DNA from: Streptomyces zhaozhouensis
GTDB taxonomy: Bacteria > Actinomycetota > Actinomycetes > Streptomycetales > Streptomycetaceae
Assembly (NCBI RefSeq): GCF_900230195.1
Contig: NZ_OCNE01000001.1
Location: 62,001-126,000 of the forward strand
Length of the DNA stretch: 64,000 nt
Direction of reading: 5' to 3'
Shown: positions 8,913 to 17,195 of the stretch, piece after piece
How the letters are laid out: each line of letters begins with the position of its first letter
Position numbering within the stretch: the first letter of the stretch is position 1
Notes under the pieces: generated by a model
Seen by the model: the letters and a program-made list of their open reading frames with translations, nothing else
What the model was told of the DNA's origin: nothing
Database searches by the model: none
Translations under genes and position numbers: made by a program

Positions 8913-9030
8913 GCCGGCTCGACGGAGGCCGGGGGCGGCGCGCGGGCGGGTTCCGCGCGCGGCGGGGCGTCGTGGTCTGCCCGCATGGTCCCGGTGATCC
9001 GCCCCCAAGGGCGTGCGTGGGGGTGCGAGG

Positions 9031-9050
9031 GGCCCGCCCCCGGGCGGGCC
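9031..9050. terminator. Hairpin between convergent genes
   Basis: GGCCCGCC (from 9031) pairs with GGCGGGCC (to 9050) around a 4-nt loop. It sits 2 bp beyond the stop of the DUF4259 gene and about 120 bp beyond the kinase gene, so it can serve both. No T-run, as usual in Streptomyces. Confidence 0.55.
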
Positions 9051-9052
9051 GG

Positions 9053-9463
9053 TCAGCGCGCGGCGGCGAGCGCCGTCCGGAGGGCGGCTATGCCGGCCAG
9101 CCACTCCTCGCCGCCGGACTCGTCCCACAGCTCGCGCAGCTCGGAACCCTCGGCCACCACCCGGTCCAACGCCCGCACCGCCAGCGCCCGAAGCCCGATC
9201 AGGTCGGGCAGCGACTCCCGGGGAGGGTAGGGCCGCTCCTCCCCCGGCAGCACGGCACCCTCCGGCAGCAGCTCCGCGATCAGCGCGGCGGCGGCCACGG
9301 CCTCGCACGCCTCGTCGGCGTCGAGGTAGTCCCCGCTCTCCACCGTCGTCACGAGCGCCGTGCGGACCTTCTCCGCGCGCTCACCGGCCGGCGCGTCATC
9401 CCACGCGCCGCGGAAGTCGGCGGCCGTGTCGTTGTCGAAAGGACCGACGTCCCAGGTGCCCAT
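9053..9463 (-). CDS. DUF4259-containing protein
   Basis: A 136-residue protein starting MGTWDVGPFDNDTAADF, the signature opening of DUF4259 proteins, small cytoplasmic proteins of unknown role. I start it at ATG 9463, which has GGGGGA upstream and matches the family N-terminus; 19 further in-frame residues upstream (to 9520) look non-conserved. Acidic and mostly helical. No operon partner; convergent with the P-loop kinase gene. Confidence 0.82.
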   Translation of the reverse strand: MGTWDVGPFDNDTAADFRGAWDDAPAGERAEKVRTALVTTVESGDYLDADEACEAVAAAALIAELLPEGAVLPGEERPYPPRESLPDLIGLRALAVRALDRVVAEGSELRELWDESGGEEWLAGIAALRTALAAAR

Positions 9464-9984
9464 GTCGTCCCCCGTGGTCTCGGAGTCACCGCTGCGCATC
9501 CTGACACCCGCCACTGACAATCCGTCCCGCGACCGCGACCACCACGGCCGTCGCCGGCGGCGCCGACCACCGAGGCGTCGTCAGTGGGGCCGTAGGGCGC
9601 CCCGGCTGAGGAGGGCCAACGGCGGGGAGGCGGCGACGACCGACGGGGGTGCGGGCTCGGGGAGCGCGGCGGGGGCGCGCGGAGTTCCCGTCCGCGGGAG
9701 GAGGGCCACGTGGTGATCGGCGAGGACGGGACCGTGCGGACCCTCGCCTACGGCACCCTGTCTGGATTTCCTGACGCGACGCCACCCCGCCTCACCAGGG
9801 CGGCTGCCGCCTCTCCCTGCCAAGGTTCCAGTTTGGCAACGGAACGGTTACGATACGGTCGTTCATGACGCCGTTGTCCGCTGGTCGTCCGGGTCGGGGG
9901 CGCCGATAACGCACGCTTCCTACCGTTCTCGTGGCTCACCGCGCCGATCGTGCCCGTCGTCGTCACACCATGGGAGAGAAGCAC
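9464..9984. other. 521-bp intergenic region, no confident gene
   Basis: Between divergent genes. No ORF here has recognisable protein character. A short frame at about 9698-9770 reads EEGHVVIGEDGTVRTLAYGTL, which looks protein-like but runs quickly into composition typical of noncoding DNA; it could be a gene remnant. A plausible promoter for the downstream secreted-protein gene is TTCCAG (9826-9831), 17 bp, TACGAT (9849-9854). Confidence 0.5.
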
Positions 9985-11232
9985 GTGTCTCAGGCCAGAC
10001 TGATCCTTGTCGCCGCTCTCGCCGCCGCCGGGCTGACGGTGGCGGCGGCCCCCGCCGCACAGGCGGCCCCCACCGCGCAGGCGGCGTCCACGAACCCGAG
10101 CGTCACCCCCCGCACCACGCTGGAGCAGGAGACCACGGACGGGCTGGACGGTCCGCATCCGCCGCGTTGGCCCGAGTACATCAACGGCGGTGTCTGGCCC
10201 ACGAGTCACGTGCAGGGCGTGGTCGTCGACGACGAGAACGGCTTCGTCTACTGGTCGTTCACCCAGATGCTCGTCAAGACGGACATGGAGGGGAACGTCG
10301 TCGGCACGGTCGAGGGCATCACCGGCCACCTCGGCGACATCGACCTCAACCCGCGCGACGGGCGGGTCTACGGCTCCCTGGAGTACAAGGCCGAGGAGGC
10401 GTTCTACATCGCGATCGTGGACGTCTCCCGGGTGGACCGGGTGGGGATGGACGCCGAGACGGACGGGGTGTTGACCACCGTGCATCTCGACGAGGTCGTC
10501 GAGGACTTCACCGCCGACATGAACGGCGACGGCGTCTTCGACGGCGACACCGGGGACACCGAGGACCACCGTTACGGGTGCAGCGGGATCGACGGGGTGT
10601 CGTTCGGCCCGTCGTTCGGCGCGCGGGAGGACAGCCGGCAGAAGCTGATGGTGGCGTACGGCGTGTACGCCAACACCGAGCGCGCGGACAACGACCACCA
10701 GGTGGTCCTGGAGTACGACGTGCGGCACTGGGAGCGCTACGAGCGTCCGCTCTCCGAGGCCGAGCCGCACCGCAGCGGGCCGCGCCGGGTGGACGACAAG
10801 CTCTTCCTGTACACGGGGAACACGACCTACGGCGTGCAGAACCTGGAGTACGACCCGCACACGGGCAACTGGATGCTGGCCGTCTACCCGGGCACCAAGG
10901 CCGAGTTCCCCAACTACTCGCTCTTCATGGTCGACGGCGGCGAGCGGCCGAGGCGCGGCGAGATCGTGGGACAGCCCGAGTACGAACGCGGCCGGCTGCT
11001 GAGCCTGTTGCCGCAGGGGCAGCACGACGAGGGCTCGGGCGTGTGGGGTTGGGACTTCGACGCCTCCTACGGCCTGGAGTCGCTGGGCGACGGCTACTAC
11101 TACGGCGCCGAGGGCCGTTCGGTCCCGGGCGAGGACGGGTCGTCGCAGGAGGGCGAGGTGCACCTCTACCGCTGGACCGGCCAGCCCCCGGCGCCGTTCG
11201 AGCGGGTCGGCGAGGCGGGCGGCGAGGTCTGA
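9985..11232 (+). CDS. Secreted beta-propeller-like protein with calcium-type loop, unknown function
   Basis: A 415-residue exported protein that I do not recognise by name. Residues 1-29 form a Sec signal (AAPAAQAA end). The mature part has repeating strand patterns such as VVVDDENGFVYWSF and GDIDLNPRDGRVYGSLE, like blades of a propeller, and an acidic DMNGDGVFDGD loop at 178-188 that resembles an EF-hand/dockerin calcium loop. I prefer GTG 9985 because GGAGAG precedes it by six bases; ATG 9970 is the alternative. It stands alone, followed by a strong hairpin at 11275. It may bind or hydrolyse a plant or environmental polymer, but no catalytic motif is visible. Confidence 0.7.
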   Translation: MSQARLILVAALAAAGLTVAAAPAAQAAPTAQAASTNPSVTPRTTLEQETTDGLDGPHPPRWPEYINGGVWPTSHVQGVVVDDENGFVYWSFTQMLVKTDMEGNVVGTVEGITGHLGDIDLNPRDGRVYGSLEYKAEEAFYIAIVDVSRVDRVGMDAETDGVLTTVHLDEVVEDFTADMNGDGVFDGDTGDTEDHRYGCSGIDGVSFGPSFGAREDSRQKLMVAYGVYANTERADNDHQVVLEYDVRHWERYERPLSEAEPHRSGPRRVDDKLFLYTGNTTYGVQNLEYDPHTGNWMLAVYPGTKAEFPNYSLFMVDGGERPRRGEIVGQPEYERGRLLSLLPQGQHDEGSGVWGWDFDASYGLESLGDGYYYGAEGRSVPGEDGSSQEGEVHLYRWTGQPPAPFERVGEAGGEV

Positions 11233-11274
11233 GCGCCGCCGGCTCGCCGGCCGGAAGCCGACGGAAGGACGGAC

Positions 11275-11320
11275 GGGACGGGGCGTCGGTCCCCTGGCCG
11301 GGGACGCCGCGACCCGTCCC
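11275..11320 (+). terminator. Two-part hairpin after the secreted-protein gene
   Basis: Outer arms GGGACGGG (11275-11282) and CCCGTCCC (11313-11320), inner arms GTCCCC (11289-11294) and GGGGAC (11300-11305) around TGGCC. It is 43 bp past the stop at 11232. Confidence 0.65.
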
Positions 11321-11455
11321 CACGCGTCATGCGGCCGCGTGACCGGGGCGGGAGCGGGGCGCCCCCGGGCCGGTCGGCGCCGGGCTCCTGATGTGTGCAC
11401 CATGTCGGGGCGGCGCATCGTTCCGCCGACTTCGTTTCCTGTTCGAAGGAGTGCC

Positions 11456-11983
11456 GTGTCCGACGTGTCCGTACGCCTCGCGACCGCTGACGATCGTCCG
11501 GTCGTCGAGCGGCTGTGGCTGATGTTCCAGCACGACATGTCGGAGTTCGGCGGGCGGCTGCCCTTCCCCGACGGGTCGTTCCGGCGCGAGCGGCTGGAGG
11601 CGGCCTTCGCCGGGGCCGGTTGGGCGCCCTACCTGCTGACCAGCGGGGACCGCCCGGCGGGGTTCGCGTTCGTCCGTGGTCTCGACGGGCCGACGCGCGT
11701 GGTGAACAGCTTCTTCGTGGTGCGCGGGGCGCGCCGGGCGGGGATCGGGGCGCGGGCGGTCCTTGAGGTCGTCGCGCGTCATCCGGGCCGGTGGGAGGTG
11801 GCGTTCCAGGACGCCAACGCGGGCGCGGTCCGCTTCTGGCGGCGCGTCGCCGAGAAGGTCGCGGGCGAGTCCTGGACCGAGGAACGCCGTCCGGTCCCGA
11901 ACCGGCCCGAGCTGCCGCCGGACGTGTGGATCTCGTTCCTCACCCGCCCACAACACGTCTCCCCCATCGTTGGGAACCGGTGA
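11456..11983 (+). CDS. GNAT-family N-acetyltransferase
   Basis: A 175-residue acetyltransferase. The N-terminal VSVRLATADDRPVVERLW is the usual first strand and helix, and GARRAGIGARAVLEVV (about 90-105) is the acetyl-CoA-binding motif A with a slightly altered Q/RxxGxG/A loop (RRAGIGA). Substrate cannot be told. GTG 11456 is chosen because AAGGAG (11446-11451) precedes it closely; an upstream ATG at 11402 lacks a ribosome site. Monocistronic. Confidence 0.85.
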   Translation: MSDVSVRLATADDRPVVERLWLMFQHDMSEFGGRLPFPDGSFRRERLEAAFAGAGWAPYLLTSGDRPAGFAFVRGLDGPTRVVNSFFVVRGARRAGIGARAVLEVVARHPGRWEVAFQDANAGAVRFWRRVAEKVAGESWTEERRPVPNRPELPPDVWISFLTRPQHVSPIVGNR

Positions 11984-12038
11984 AGGGAAGCCGCCCTTGG
12001 GCGAGTTGAGCCCCGCCGGCCCCGAGTAGGCTGCCCGG

Positions 12039-12476
12039 ATGAGCGAAGCCTGGAGTTCGACGGACGGAGTCCTGCGTATGCCCTCCGGCACGCTGGTGCG
12101 TGGCCGGGGCCTGCGATATCCCTTGCCGTCGGGGCCGACGCCGTCCTTCGGGGTGTATCTGCTGGGGAAGGAGCCTCCCGCGACGGCCTGGGAGGCCCGA
12201 TGGCTGCCGTGGCCCGACTTCCGACTGCCCAAGGATCACCGGCAGGCCCGGGAGGTGCTGCGGGAGGCGTTGTCCCGGGCGCGGGACGAACGCGTCGAGG
12301 TCGCCTGCGGGGGCGGGAAGGGACGAACGGGGACGGCCTTGGCGTGCATGGCCGTCCTCGACGGAGTTCCACCGGAGGACGCCGTCGCGTTCGTCCGTGA
12401 GCACTACCACCCTCGTGCCGTGGAAACCCCCTGGCAGCGACGCTTCGTGCGGCGCTTCACGGTCGACACGCCGTGA
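12039..12476 (+). CDS. Protein-tyrosine-phosphatase-like protein
   Basis: A 145-residue single-domain protein whose VACGGGKGRTGTALACMA segment (about residues 88-105) carries the CX5R phosphate-binding loop of cysteine phosphatases, with Cys and Arg present. The histidine that usually precedes the cysteine is alanine here, which would change cysteine reactivity. An upstream WLPWPDFRLP stretch may supply the general-acid aspartate. TAGGCT at 12027-12032 is 6 nt from ATG 12039, so the message is probably leaderless. It ends next to a very strong bidirectional terminator. Confidence 0.78.
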   Translation: MSEAWSSTDGVLRMPSGTLVRGRGLRYPLPSGPTPSFGVYLLGKEPPATAWEARWLPWPDFRLPKDHRQAREVLREALSRARDERVEVACGGGKGRTGTALACMAVLDGVPPEDAVAFVREHYHPRAVETPWQRRFVRRFTVDTP

Positions 12477-12478
12477 CG

Positions 12479-12520
12479 CGCGCCGGCGCCGGGACCCCCC
12501 GAAGTCCCGGCGTCGGCGCG
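12479..12520. terminator. Bidirectional terminator, 17-bp stem
   Basis: CGCGCCGGCGCCGGGAC (12479-12495) pairs with GTCCCGGCGTCGGCGCG (12504-12520) with only one G-U wobble and an 8-nt loop. It lies between the stops of the phosphatase-like gene (+) and phoX (-). Confidence 0.85.
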
Positions 12521-12546
12521 GTCGACGGCTCGGCGCCGACGCCGGG

Positions 12547-14502
12547 TCAGGCGCCGATCTTGCCGCCGTCGACGCGGGTGATGGCGACGGTGGCGGAACG
12601 GGGGCGGCCGTTGGGCCGGAAGTCGGGCCAGTTGCTGACGGCCCTCGGGTTCTCGGCGGTCGTCTCGCCCCAGTGGTCGGTGGACTCCCCCGGGTGCTGG
12701 ACGTTGACGAACAGCGTCCGCTGGTCGGGGGTGGCGGTGGCGCCGGTGATCTCGCAGCCCCGGGGGCCGGTCAGGAAGCGGCGGATCTCGCCGGTCTCCG
12801 GGTCGGCGGCCAGCATCTGGTTGTTGCCGATGTTGTCGTACCCCTTCTCGGCGAGGTGCTGCGAGCCGTTGGAGATGTCGGTCTGGATCCACAGCCGGCC
12901 GTCGTCGTCGAACCACACGCCGTCGGGCGAGCCGAAGATGTTGCTCTCGTCGAGGTCGACCCGCTCGTCGTAGGCGGGGTCGCCGGCGAGGACGAAGAGG
13001 TCCCACTCGAAGGTGGTCGAGGTGTGGTCGCGGTGCTTCTCGGTCCAACGGACGATGTGGCCATAGGGGTTGGGCTTGCGCGGGTTGACCGCCGAGTCCC
13101 AGCCGCTGCCGTTGGTGAGGGTGCAGTAGACGTCGTTGTTGCGGGGGTTGACGGTGATCCACTCGGGGCGGTCCATCTTGGTGGCCCCCACCGCGTCGGC
13201 CGCCTCACGGGTGCGCAGCAGCACGTCGGCCTGGTCGGCCCAGCCGTTCTCACGGGTCAGCGGACCCTCGCCGTGCGTCAGCGGCAGCCACTCGCCGCTG
13301 CCGTCGTCCTGGAAGCTGGCGACGTAGAGCGTGCCGTGGTCGAGCGGGCTGCGGCCGCGGGCGCGCTGCATCCGCCAGTTGCCCTTGCCGACGAACTTGT
13401 AGATGTAGTCGCCGTCCTGGTCGTCCCCGGTGTAGGCGACGACGCGGCCCCGGGACTCGGTGACCGTGCAGCCCTCGTGCTTGACGCGGCCGAGCGCGGT
13501 GCGCTTGACGGGCTCGGCGTCGGGGCGCTTGGGGTCGATCTCGACGATCCAGCCGAAGCGGTTGATCTCGTTCGGGTTGGCCGCCAGGTCGAAGCGGGAA
13601 TCGGCCAGGTGCCAGTCGAAGCCGCCGCCCTCCGCGGAGACGCCGTAACGTTCCTGCGTGGCATCCGGCTCCCAGCCGGTGTCGGTGGTGCCGAAGTAGT
13701 TGTTCCAGTTCTCCTCGCAGGCGAGATAGGTGCCCCAGGGGGTCACGCCGTGCGAGCAGTTGTTGAGGGTGCCACGCGGCCGACCGGCGGCGCGCAGCGC
13801 CGGGTGGTCGGCGCCGACCGGCCCGGAGAAGGCGACGGGGGTGTCGCCGGTGACCCGGCGGGCGTAGCGGGAGTCGACCCGCTCCCAGGAGCCGTCGCGG
13901 CGGCGCTCGATCTCGACCACGGAGACGCCGTGCGCGGCGAGCGCCTTGCGCACCTTCTCCCCGGTCATGTCGGCGGCGCCGTCGGGGAAGAGGAGCTCCT
14001 GGTCGACGTACTCGTGGTTGAGGACCAGCAGTCCGCGCCTGCTGCCCTCGCGGCCGTGGCCGAGGGGGAAGAAGTGCATCCCGTCGTGGTTCATGCCGAC
14101 CTGCTCGGCCTGCTCGTCGGCGGTGTTGCCGCCGTCCTCGCGCCAGGCGGGTCCCTCGGGGCGGATCGGGGTGCCCCAGGGGATGATGACCTGCGCCTCG
14201 TAGCCCTCGGGAACGACGAACGTGTCGGCGTCCGAGGTGGAGACCGGCTCGAAGCCCAGCAGCCGGCGGCCGTGACCGGGGCGTCCGCCGCCGTGCCGCG
14301 CGTCGGCGGCGGCCGGGGCCGCCGCGCCGTTGGCCGCGCCCGGGCCCACGAGGAACGCGGCCGCGGCGGCCGTGCCGCCCAACAGCGCGCTGCGCCGGGA
14401 CATCCGGCTCTGGACGACCTCGCCGAAGGACGGGTTGTCGGAGCGGTTGGAACTGACGTCGTCCGGGTCCACCTGCGGAAACACCGGGTGCTGTGCTGAC
14501 AT
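12547..14502 (-). CDS. phoX: PhoX-family alkaline phosphatase (DUF839), Tat-exported
   Basis: A 651-residue secreted phosphatase that releases phosphate from organic esters. The twin-arginine motif SRRSALLGG is at 35-43, after an unusually long 34-residue n-region that is typical for PhoX. The DUF839 body includes GMNHDGMHFFPLG, LVLNHEY, LNNCSHGVTPWGTYLACEENWNNYFG and a GSPDGVWFDDDGRLWIQTD strand, which hold the calcium and iron ligands in characterised PhoX proteins. A PHO box 74-95 bp upstream indicates PhoR-PhoP control under phosphate starvation. Stops at the bidirectional terminator. Confidence 0.94.
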   Translation of the reverse strand: MSAQHPVFPQVDPDDVSSNRSDNPSFGEVVQSRMSRRSALLGGTAAAAAFLVGPGAANGAAAPAAADARHGGGRPGHGRRLLGFEPVSTSDADTFVVPEGYEAQVIIPWGTPIRPEGPAWREDGGNTADEQAEQVGMNHDGMHFFPLGHGREGSRRGLLVLNHEYVDQELLFPDGAADMTGEKVRKALAAHGVSVVEIERRRDGSWERVDSRYARRVTGDTPVAFSGPVGADHPALRAAGRPRGTLNNCSHGVTPWGTYLACEENWNNYFGTTDTGWEPDATQERYGVSAEGGGFDWHLADSRFDLAANPNEINRFGWIVEIDPKRPDAEPVKRTALGRVKHEGCTVTESRGRVVAYTGDDQDGDYIYKFVGKGNWRMQRARGRSPLDHGTLYVASFQDDGSGEWLPLTHGEGPLTRENGWADQADVLLRTREAADAVGATKMDRPEWITVNPRNNDVYCTLTNGSGWDSAVNPRKPNPYGHIVRWTEKHRDHTSTTFEWDLFVLAGDPAYDERVDLDESNIFGSPDGVWFDDDGRLWIQTDISNGSQHLAEKGYDNIGNNQMLAADPETGEIRRFLTGPRGCEITGATATPDQRTLFVNVQHPGESTDHWGETTAENPRAVSNWPDFRPNGRPRSATVAITRVDGGKIGA

Positions 14503-14575
14503 CGCGAGTCCTCACATGGCTGTTGGCGGAACTGTTCGTGTTCGGTTCCGGTGAGGCTAGGAGTCAACAATGGCG

Positions 14576-14597
14576 CAAAGTGACCGCCAAGGTGAAC
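14576..14597 (-). promoter_or_regulatory. PHO box (PhoP-binding direct repeats) for phoX
   Basis: Read on the minus strand, two adjacent 11-bp repeats GTTCACCTTGG and CGGTCACTTTG match the Streptomyces PHO-box consensus (GTTCACC-type repeats). A TAGCCT -10-like hexamer follows about 16 nt later, so the box takes the place of the -35. This is the arrangement expected for PhoP-activated genes. Confidence 0.85.
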
Positions 14598-14733
14598 GCG
14601 CGACCACCTCCGCCCATACGGCTGATTCACCCTGTGGGTTCACTCAACCGTGGGTACGGGCGGCGGCCGCACGTTCCCCTCTCGTTCGCACGTGTCCGTC
14701 TCCGCTCGGCGCGCGGGGGTGTGCGGGGCGTGC

Positions 14734-16266
14734 TCAGCCCTCGCGCACCTCGCGGATGCCGTTCACGCGCCGGGGGACTCCCAGCGGGTTGTCGTCGCGC
14801 AGCTCGGCGGGGAGCAGCGCCTCGGGTGCGTTCTGGTAACTGACCGGTCGCAGCCACCGCTCGATGGCGGTGGCCCCGACCGAGGTGGAGCCTGAGGTGG
14901 AGGCCGGGTAGGGGCCGCCGTGGTGCTGGGCCGGGGCGACCGCGACGCCGGTGGGCCAGCCGCCGACCAGCACCCGCCCGGCGAGCGGGGTCAGCTCGGC
15001 GAGCAGCCGCGCGCCCGTGCCGTCGTCCGTGTCGGCGGCGCCGAGGTGCGCGGTGGCGGTGAGGTTGCCGGGGAACCTGCCGAGCAGCGCGGTCAGTTGC
15101 GCGGTGTCGGCGTAGCGGACGACGACCGTGATCGGGCCGAAGCACTCCTCCAGCAGCAGGTCGTGGTCGCCCTCGGACAGCAGCCGTCGCCCGTCCACCG
15201 TCAGGAAGCCGGCGGCGACCGTGCGGCCTTCGCCCTCGCCGGCGCTCACCGGGGCCTCGACCCCGTCGAGTGCCTTCCTGTCGTCCACGCCGGCCAGGAA
15301 CGCGTCGCGCATCCGGCCGTCGAGCAGCACGCCGGGGGCGACCTCGGTCAACTTCTCACCGAGCGTGGTCACCAACCGGTCGCCGACCTCGCCCGCCGGG
15401 ACCAGGACCAGCCCCGGCTTGGTGCAGAACTGGCCCACGCCCATCGTCATCGAGCCGGCGAGCCCGGCGCCGATCTCGTCGGCCTGCTCGGCCGCCGCGG
15501 CCTCGGTCACGACCACCGGGTTGAGGCTGCCCAACTCGCCGTGGAACGGGATCGGCCGCGGCCGGGCCGCCGCCGCGTCGAAGAGCGCGCGCCCGCCGCG
15601 CACCGAGCCGGTGAAGCCGGCGGCGGCGACCAGCGGGTGCTTGACCAGCGCGACGCCGGCCTCGAAGCCGTGCACCACGGTGACGACGTCCTCCGGCAGC
15701 CCGACCTTCGCCGCGGCCCGGCGCAGCGCGGCGCCGGCCAGCTCGGAGGTGGCCGGGTGGTCCGGGTGCGCCTTGACCACGACGGGGCTGCCGGCGGCCA
15801 GGGCGCTGGCGGTGTCGCCGCCGGGCACCGAGAAGGCCAACGGGAAGTTGGAGGCGGCGTAGACCGCGACCACTCCGAGCGGGATCTTGTAGCGCCGCAG
15901 GTCGGGACGGGGCGGGGTGAGCGAGGCGTCGGCGTGGTCGATGATCACGTCGAGGTAGCCGCCGTCCTCGATCTCGTCGGCGAACGCGCGCAACTGGCCC
16001 GTGGTGCGGCCTAGTTCGCCGGTGAGGCGGGGCTCGCCGAGCGCCGTCTCGGCGTCGGCGGTCGCGATGAGCCGCTCGCCGTCGGCGGTCAACTCGTCGG
16101 CGGCCGCGCGGAGGAGCGCGATCCTGACCTCCCGGTCGGCGAGCGCGTCCCGCACCGCGTGGGCGGCCCGGACGGCCGCGTCCACCTCCTCGGCGGTGGC
16201 CTCCACCGCCGCCTGCTCGCGCTGGTTCCCGGTTCGGGGGTCCACACTCCACACTGGTACTGCCAC
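14734..16266 (-). CDS. Aldehyde dehydrogenase, alpha-ketoglutarate-semialdehyde type
   Basis: A 510-residue NAD(P)-dependent dehydrogenase of the ketoglutarate-semialdehyde (2,5-dioxovalerate) subgroup. The reaction would be alpha-ketoglutaric semialdehyde to 2-oxoglutarate, last step of oxidative uronate and pentose routes. Asn140 (ASNFPLAF), Lys165, general base Glu244 (FHGELGSLNP) and catalytic Cys281 (GQFCTKPGL) are all present. GTG 16266 is chosen because AGGAGG lies 10 nt upstream. It is divergent from an IclR regulator. Enzymes that produce its substrate are encoded at 22197 and 23318 and perhaps in the 35-38 kb cluster. Substrate from subgroup resemblance and context. Confidence 0.85.
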   Translation of the reverse strand: MAVPVWSVDPRTGNQREQAAVEATAEEVDAAVRAAHAVRDALADREVRIALLRAAADELTADGERLIATADAETALGEPRLTGELGRTTGQLRAFADEIEDGGYLDVIIDHADASLTPPRPDLRRYKIPLGVVAVYAASNFPLAFSVPGGDTASALAAGSPVVVKAHPDHPATSELAGAALRRAAAKVGLPEDVVTVVHGFEAGVALVKHPLVAAAGFTGSVRGGRALFDAAAARPRPIPFHGELGSLNPVVVTEAAAAEQADEIGAGLAGSMTMGVGQFCTKPGLVLVPAGEVGDRLVTTLGEKLTEVAPGVLLDGRMRDAFLAGVDDRKALDGVEAPVSAGEGEGRTVAAGFLTVDGRRLLSEGDHDLLLEECFGPITVVVRYADTAQLTALLGRFPGNLTATAHLGAADTDDGTGARLLAELTPLAGRVLVGGWPTGVAVAPAQHHGGPYPASTSGSTSVGATAIERWLRPVSYQNAPEALLPAELRDDNPLGVPRRVNGIREVREG

Positions 16267-16323
16267 CGGAATCGATCCTCCTGAACGGTCTGCTCCCGGA
16301 GGGACGAGGTTCGCTATAGTACC

Positions 16324-16339
16324 GTTCGAGATTCTGAAC
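16324..16339. promoter_or_regulatory. Candidate IclR operator
   Basis: Imperfect palindrome GTTCGAGATTCTGAAC in the divergent region between the dehydrogenase and iclR genes. The right half TTCTGAACA recurs at 23180-23188 in the kdgD/udh divergent region, so it may be the recognition element of one regulator for both loci. Confidence 0.45.
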
Positions 16340-16403
16340 ATCGTCCCGATATGTGAATTTCGGTTCGGACTCTATCGGGTGGGAAACAAGGGGGTCAAGG
16401 ACG

Positions 16404-17174
16404 ATGCCAGCCGGTGAGATGGGTGGTTCCCAGGTCAAGTCGGCGGTCCGCACGGTGGAGCTTCTGGAGTTCTTCGCCGGCCGACCCGGAATGCACTCGC
16501 TCGCCGACGTGCAGTCGGCCGTCGGGTACCCCAAGTCGAGCCTCTACATGCTGTTGCGCACCCTGGTCGATCTGGGCTGGGTGGAGACCGACGCCACCGG
16601 CACCCGGTACGGCATCGGCGTCCGGGCGCTGCTGGTCGGCACCTCCTACATCGACGGCGACGAGGTGGTGGCCGCCGCCCGGCCGACGCTGGACCGGATC
16701 GCCGACGACACCGGCGAGACCATCCACCTCGCCAGGCTGGACGGCACCAACGTGGTCTATCTCGCGACCCGCCAGTCCGAACACTATCTGCGCCCCTTCA
16801 CCCGCGTCGGCCGCCGGCTGCCCGCGCACTCCACCTCGCTGGGCAAGGCGCTGCTGGCCACCCACCCGGACGAGAAGGTGCGGGAGCTGCTGCCCGAGCG
16901 GCTGGAGGGACTGACCGAGCACACCCTGACCGACCGCGAGGAGCTGATCGCGGAGCTGGCGGTGGTCAGGGAGCGCGGCTACGCGGTCGACCGCGAGGAG
17001 AACACGCTGGGCCTGCGCTGCTTCGGCATCGCCATCCCCTACCGCCGGCCGGCGCGGGACGCGATCAGCTGCTCGGTGCCGGTGGCCCGACTCACCGAGG
17101 CGCACGAGCAGTTGATCAGGGAGGCGCTCTTCGACGCGCGCGACCGGCTCAGCCTGGCGACGCGGCACCTGTGA
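16404..17174 (+). CDS. IclR-family transcriptional regulator
   Basis: A 256-residue IclR protein. The winged helix-turn-helix covers about residues 12-75 (VELLEFFAGRPGMHSLADVQSAVGYPKSSLYMLLRTLVDLGWVE read in parts), and the C-terminal effector domain contains the typical LGKALLATHPDE and NTLGLRCFGIAIP stretches. Start at ATG 16404; an ATG at 16419 is an alternative. Divergence from the semialdehyde dehydrogenase suggests control of uronate/aldarate catabolism with a keto-deoxy sugar acid as effector. Confidence 0.9.
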   Translation: MPAGEMGGSQVKSAVRTVELLEFFAGRPGMHSLADVQSAVGYPKSSLYMLLRTLVDLGWVETDATGTRYGIGVRALLVGTSYIDGDEVVAAARPTLDRIADDTGETIHLARLDGTNVVYLATRQSEHYLRPFTRVGRRLPAHSTSLGKALLATHPDEKVRELLPERLEGLTEHTLTDREELIAELAVVRERGYAVDREENTLGLRCFGIAIPYRRPARDAISCSVPVARLTEAHEQLIREALFDARDRLSLATRHL

Positions 17175-17195
17175 GCACCCCGGCCGGAGGAGGCG

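Noticed and set aside
9698..9770. Protein-like stretch EEGHVVIGEDGTVRTLAYGTL
   Set aside because: Too short, no start with ribosome site, and surrounded by frame-inconsistent sequence; kept only as a possible remnant in the intergenic note.
14620..14660. TTCAC repeats as a second PHO box
   Set aside because: Spacing is 13 bp, not 11, and it is farther from the phoX promoter.
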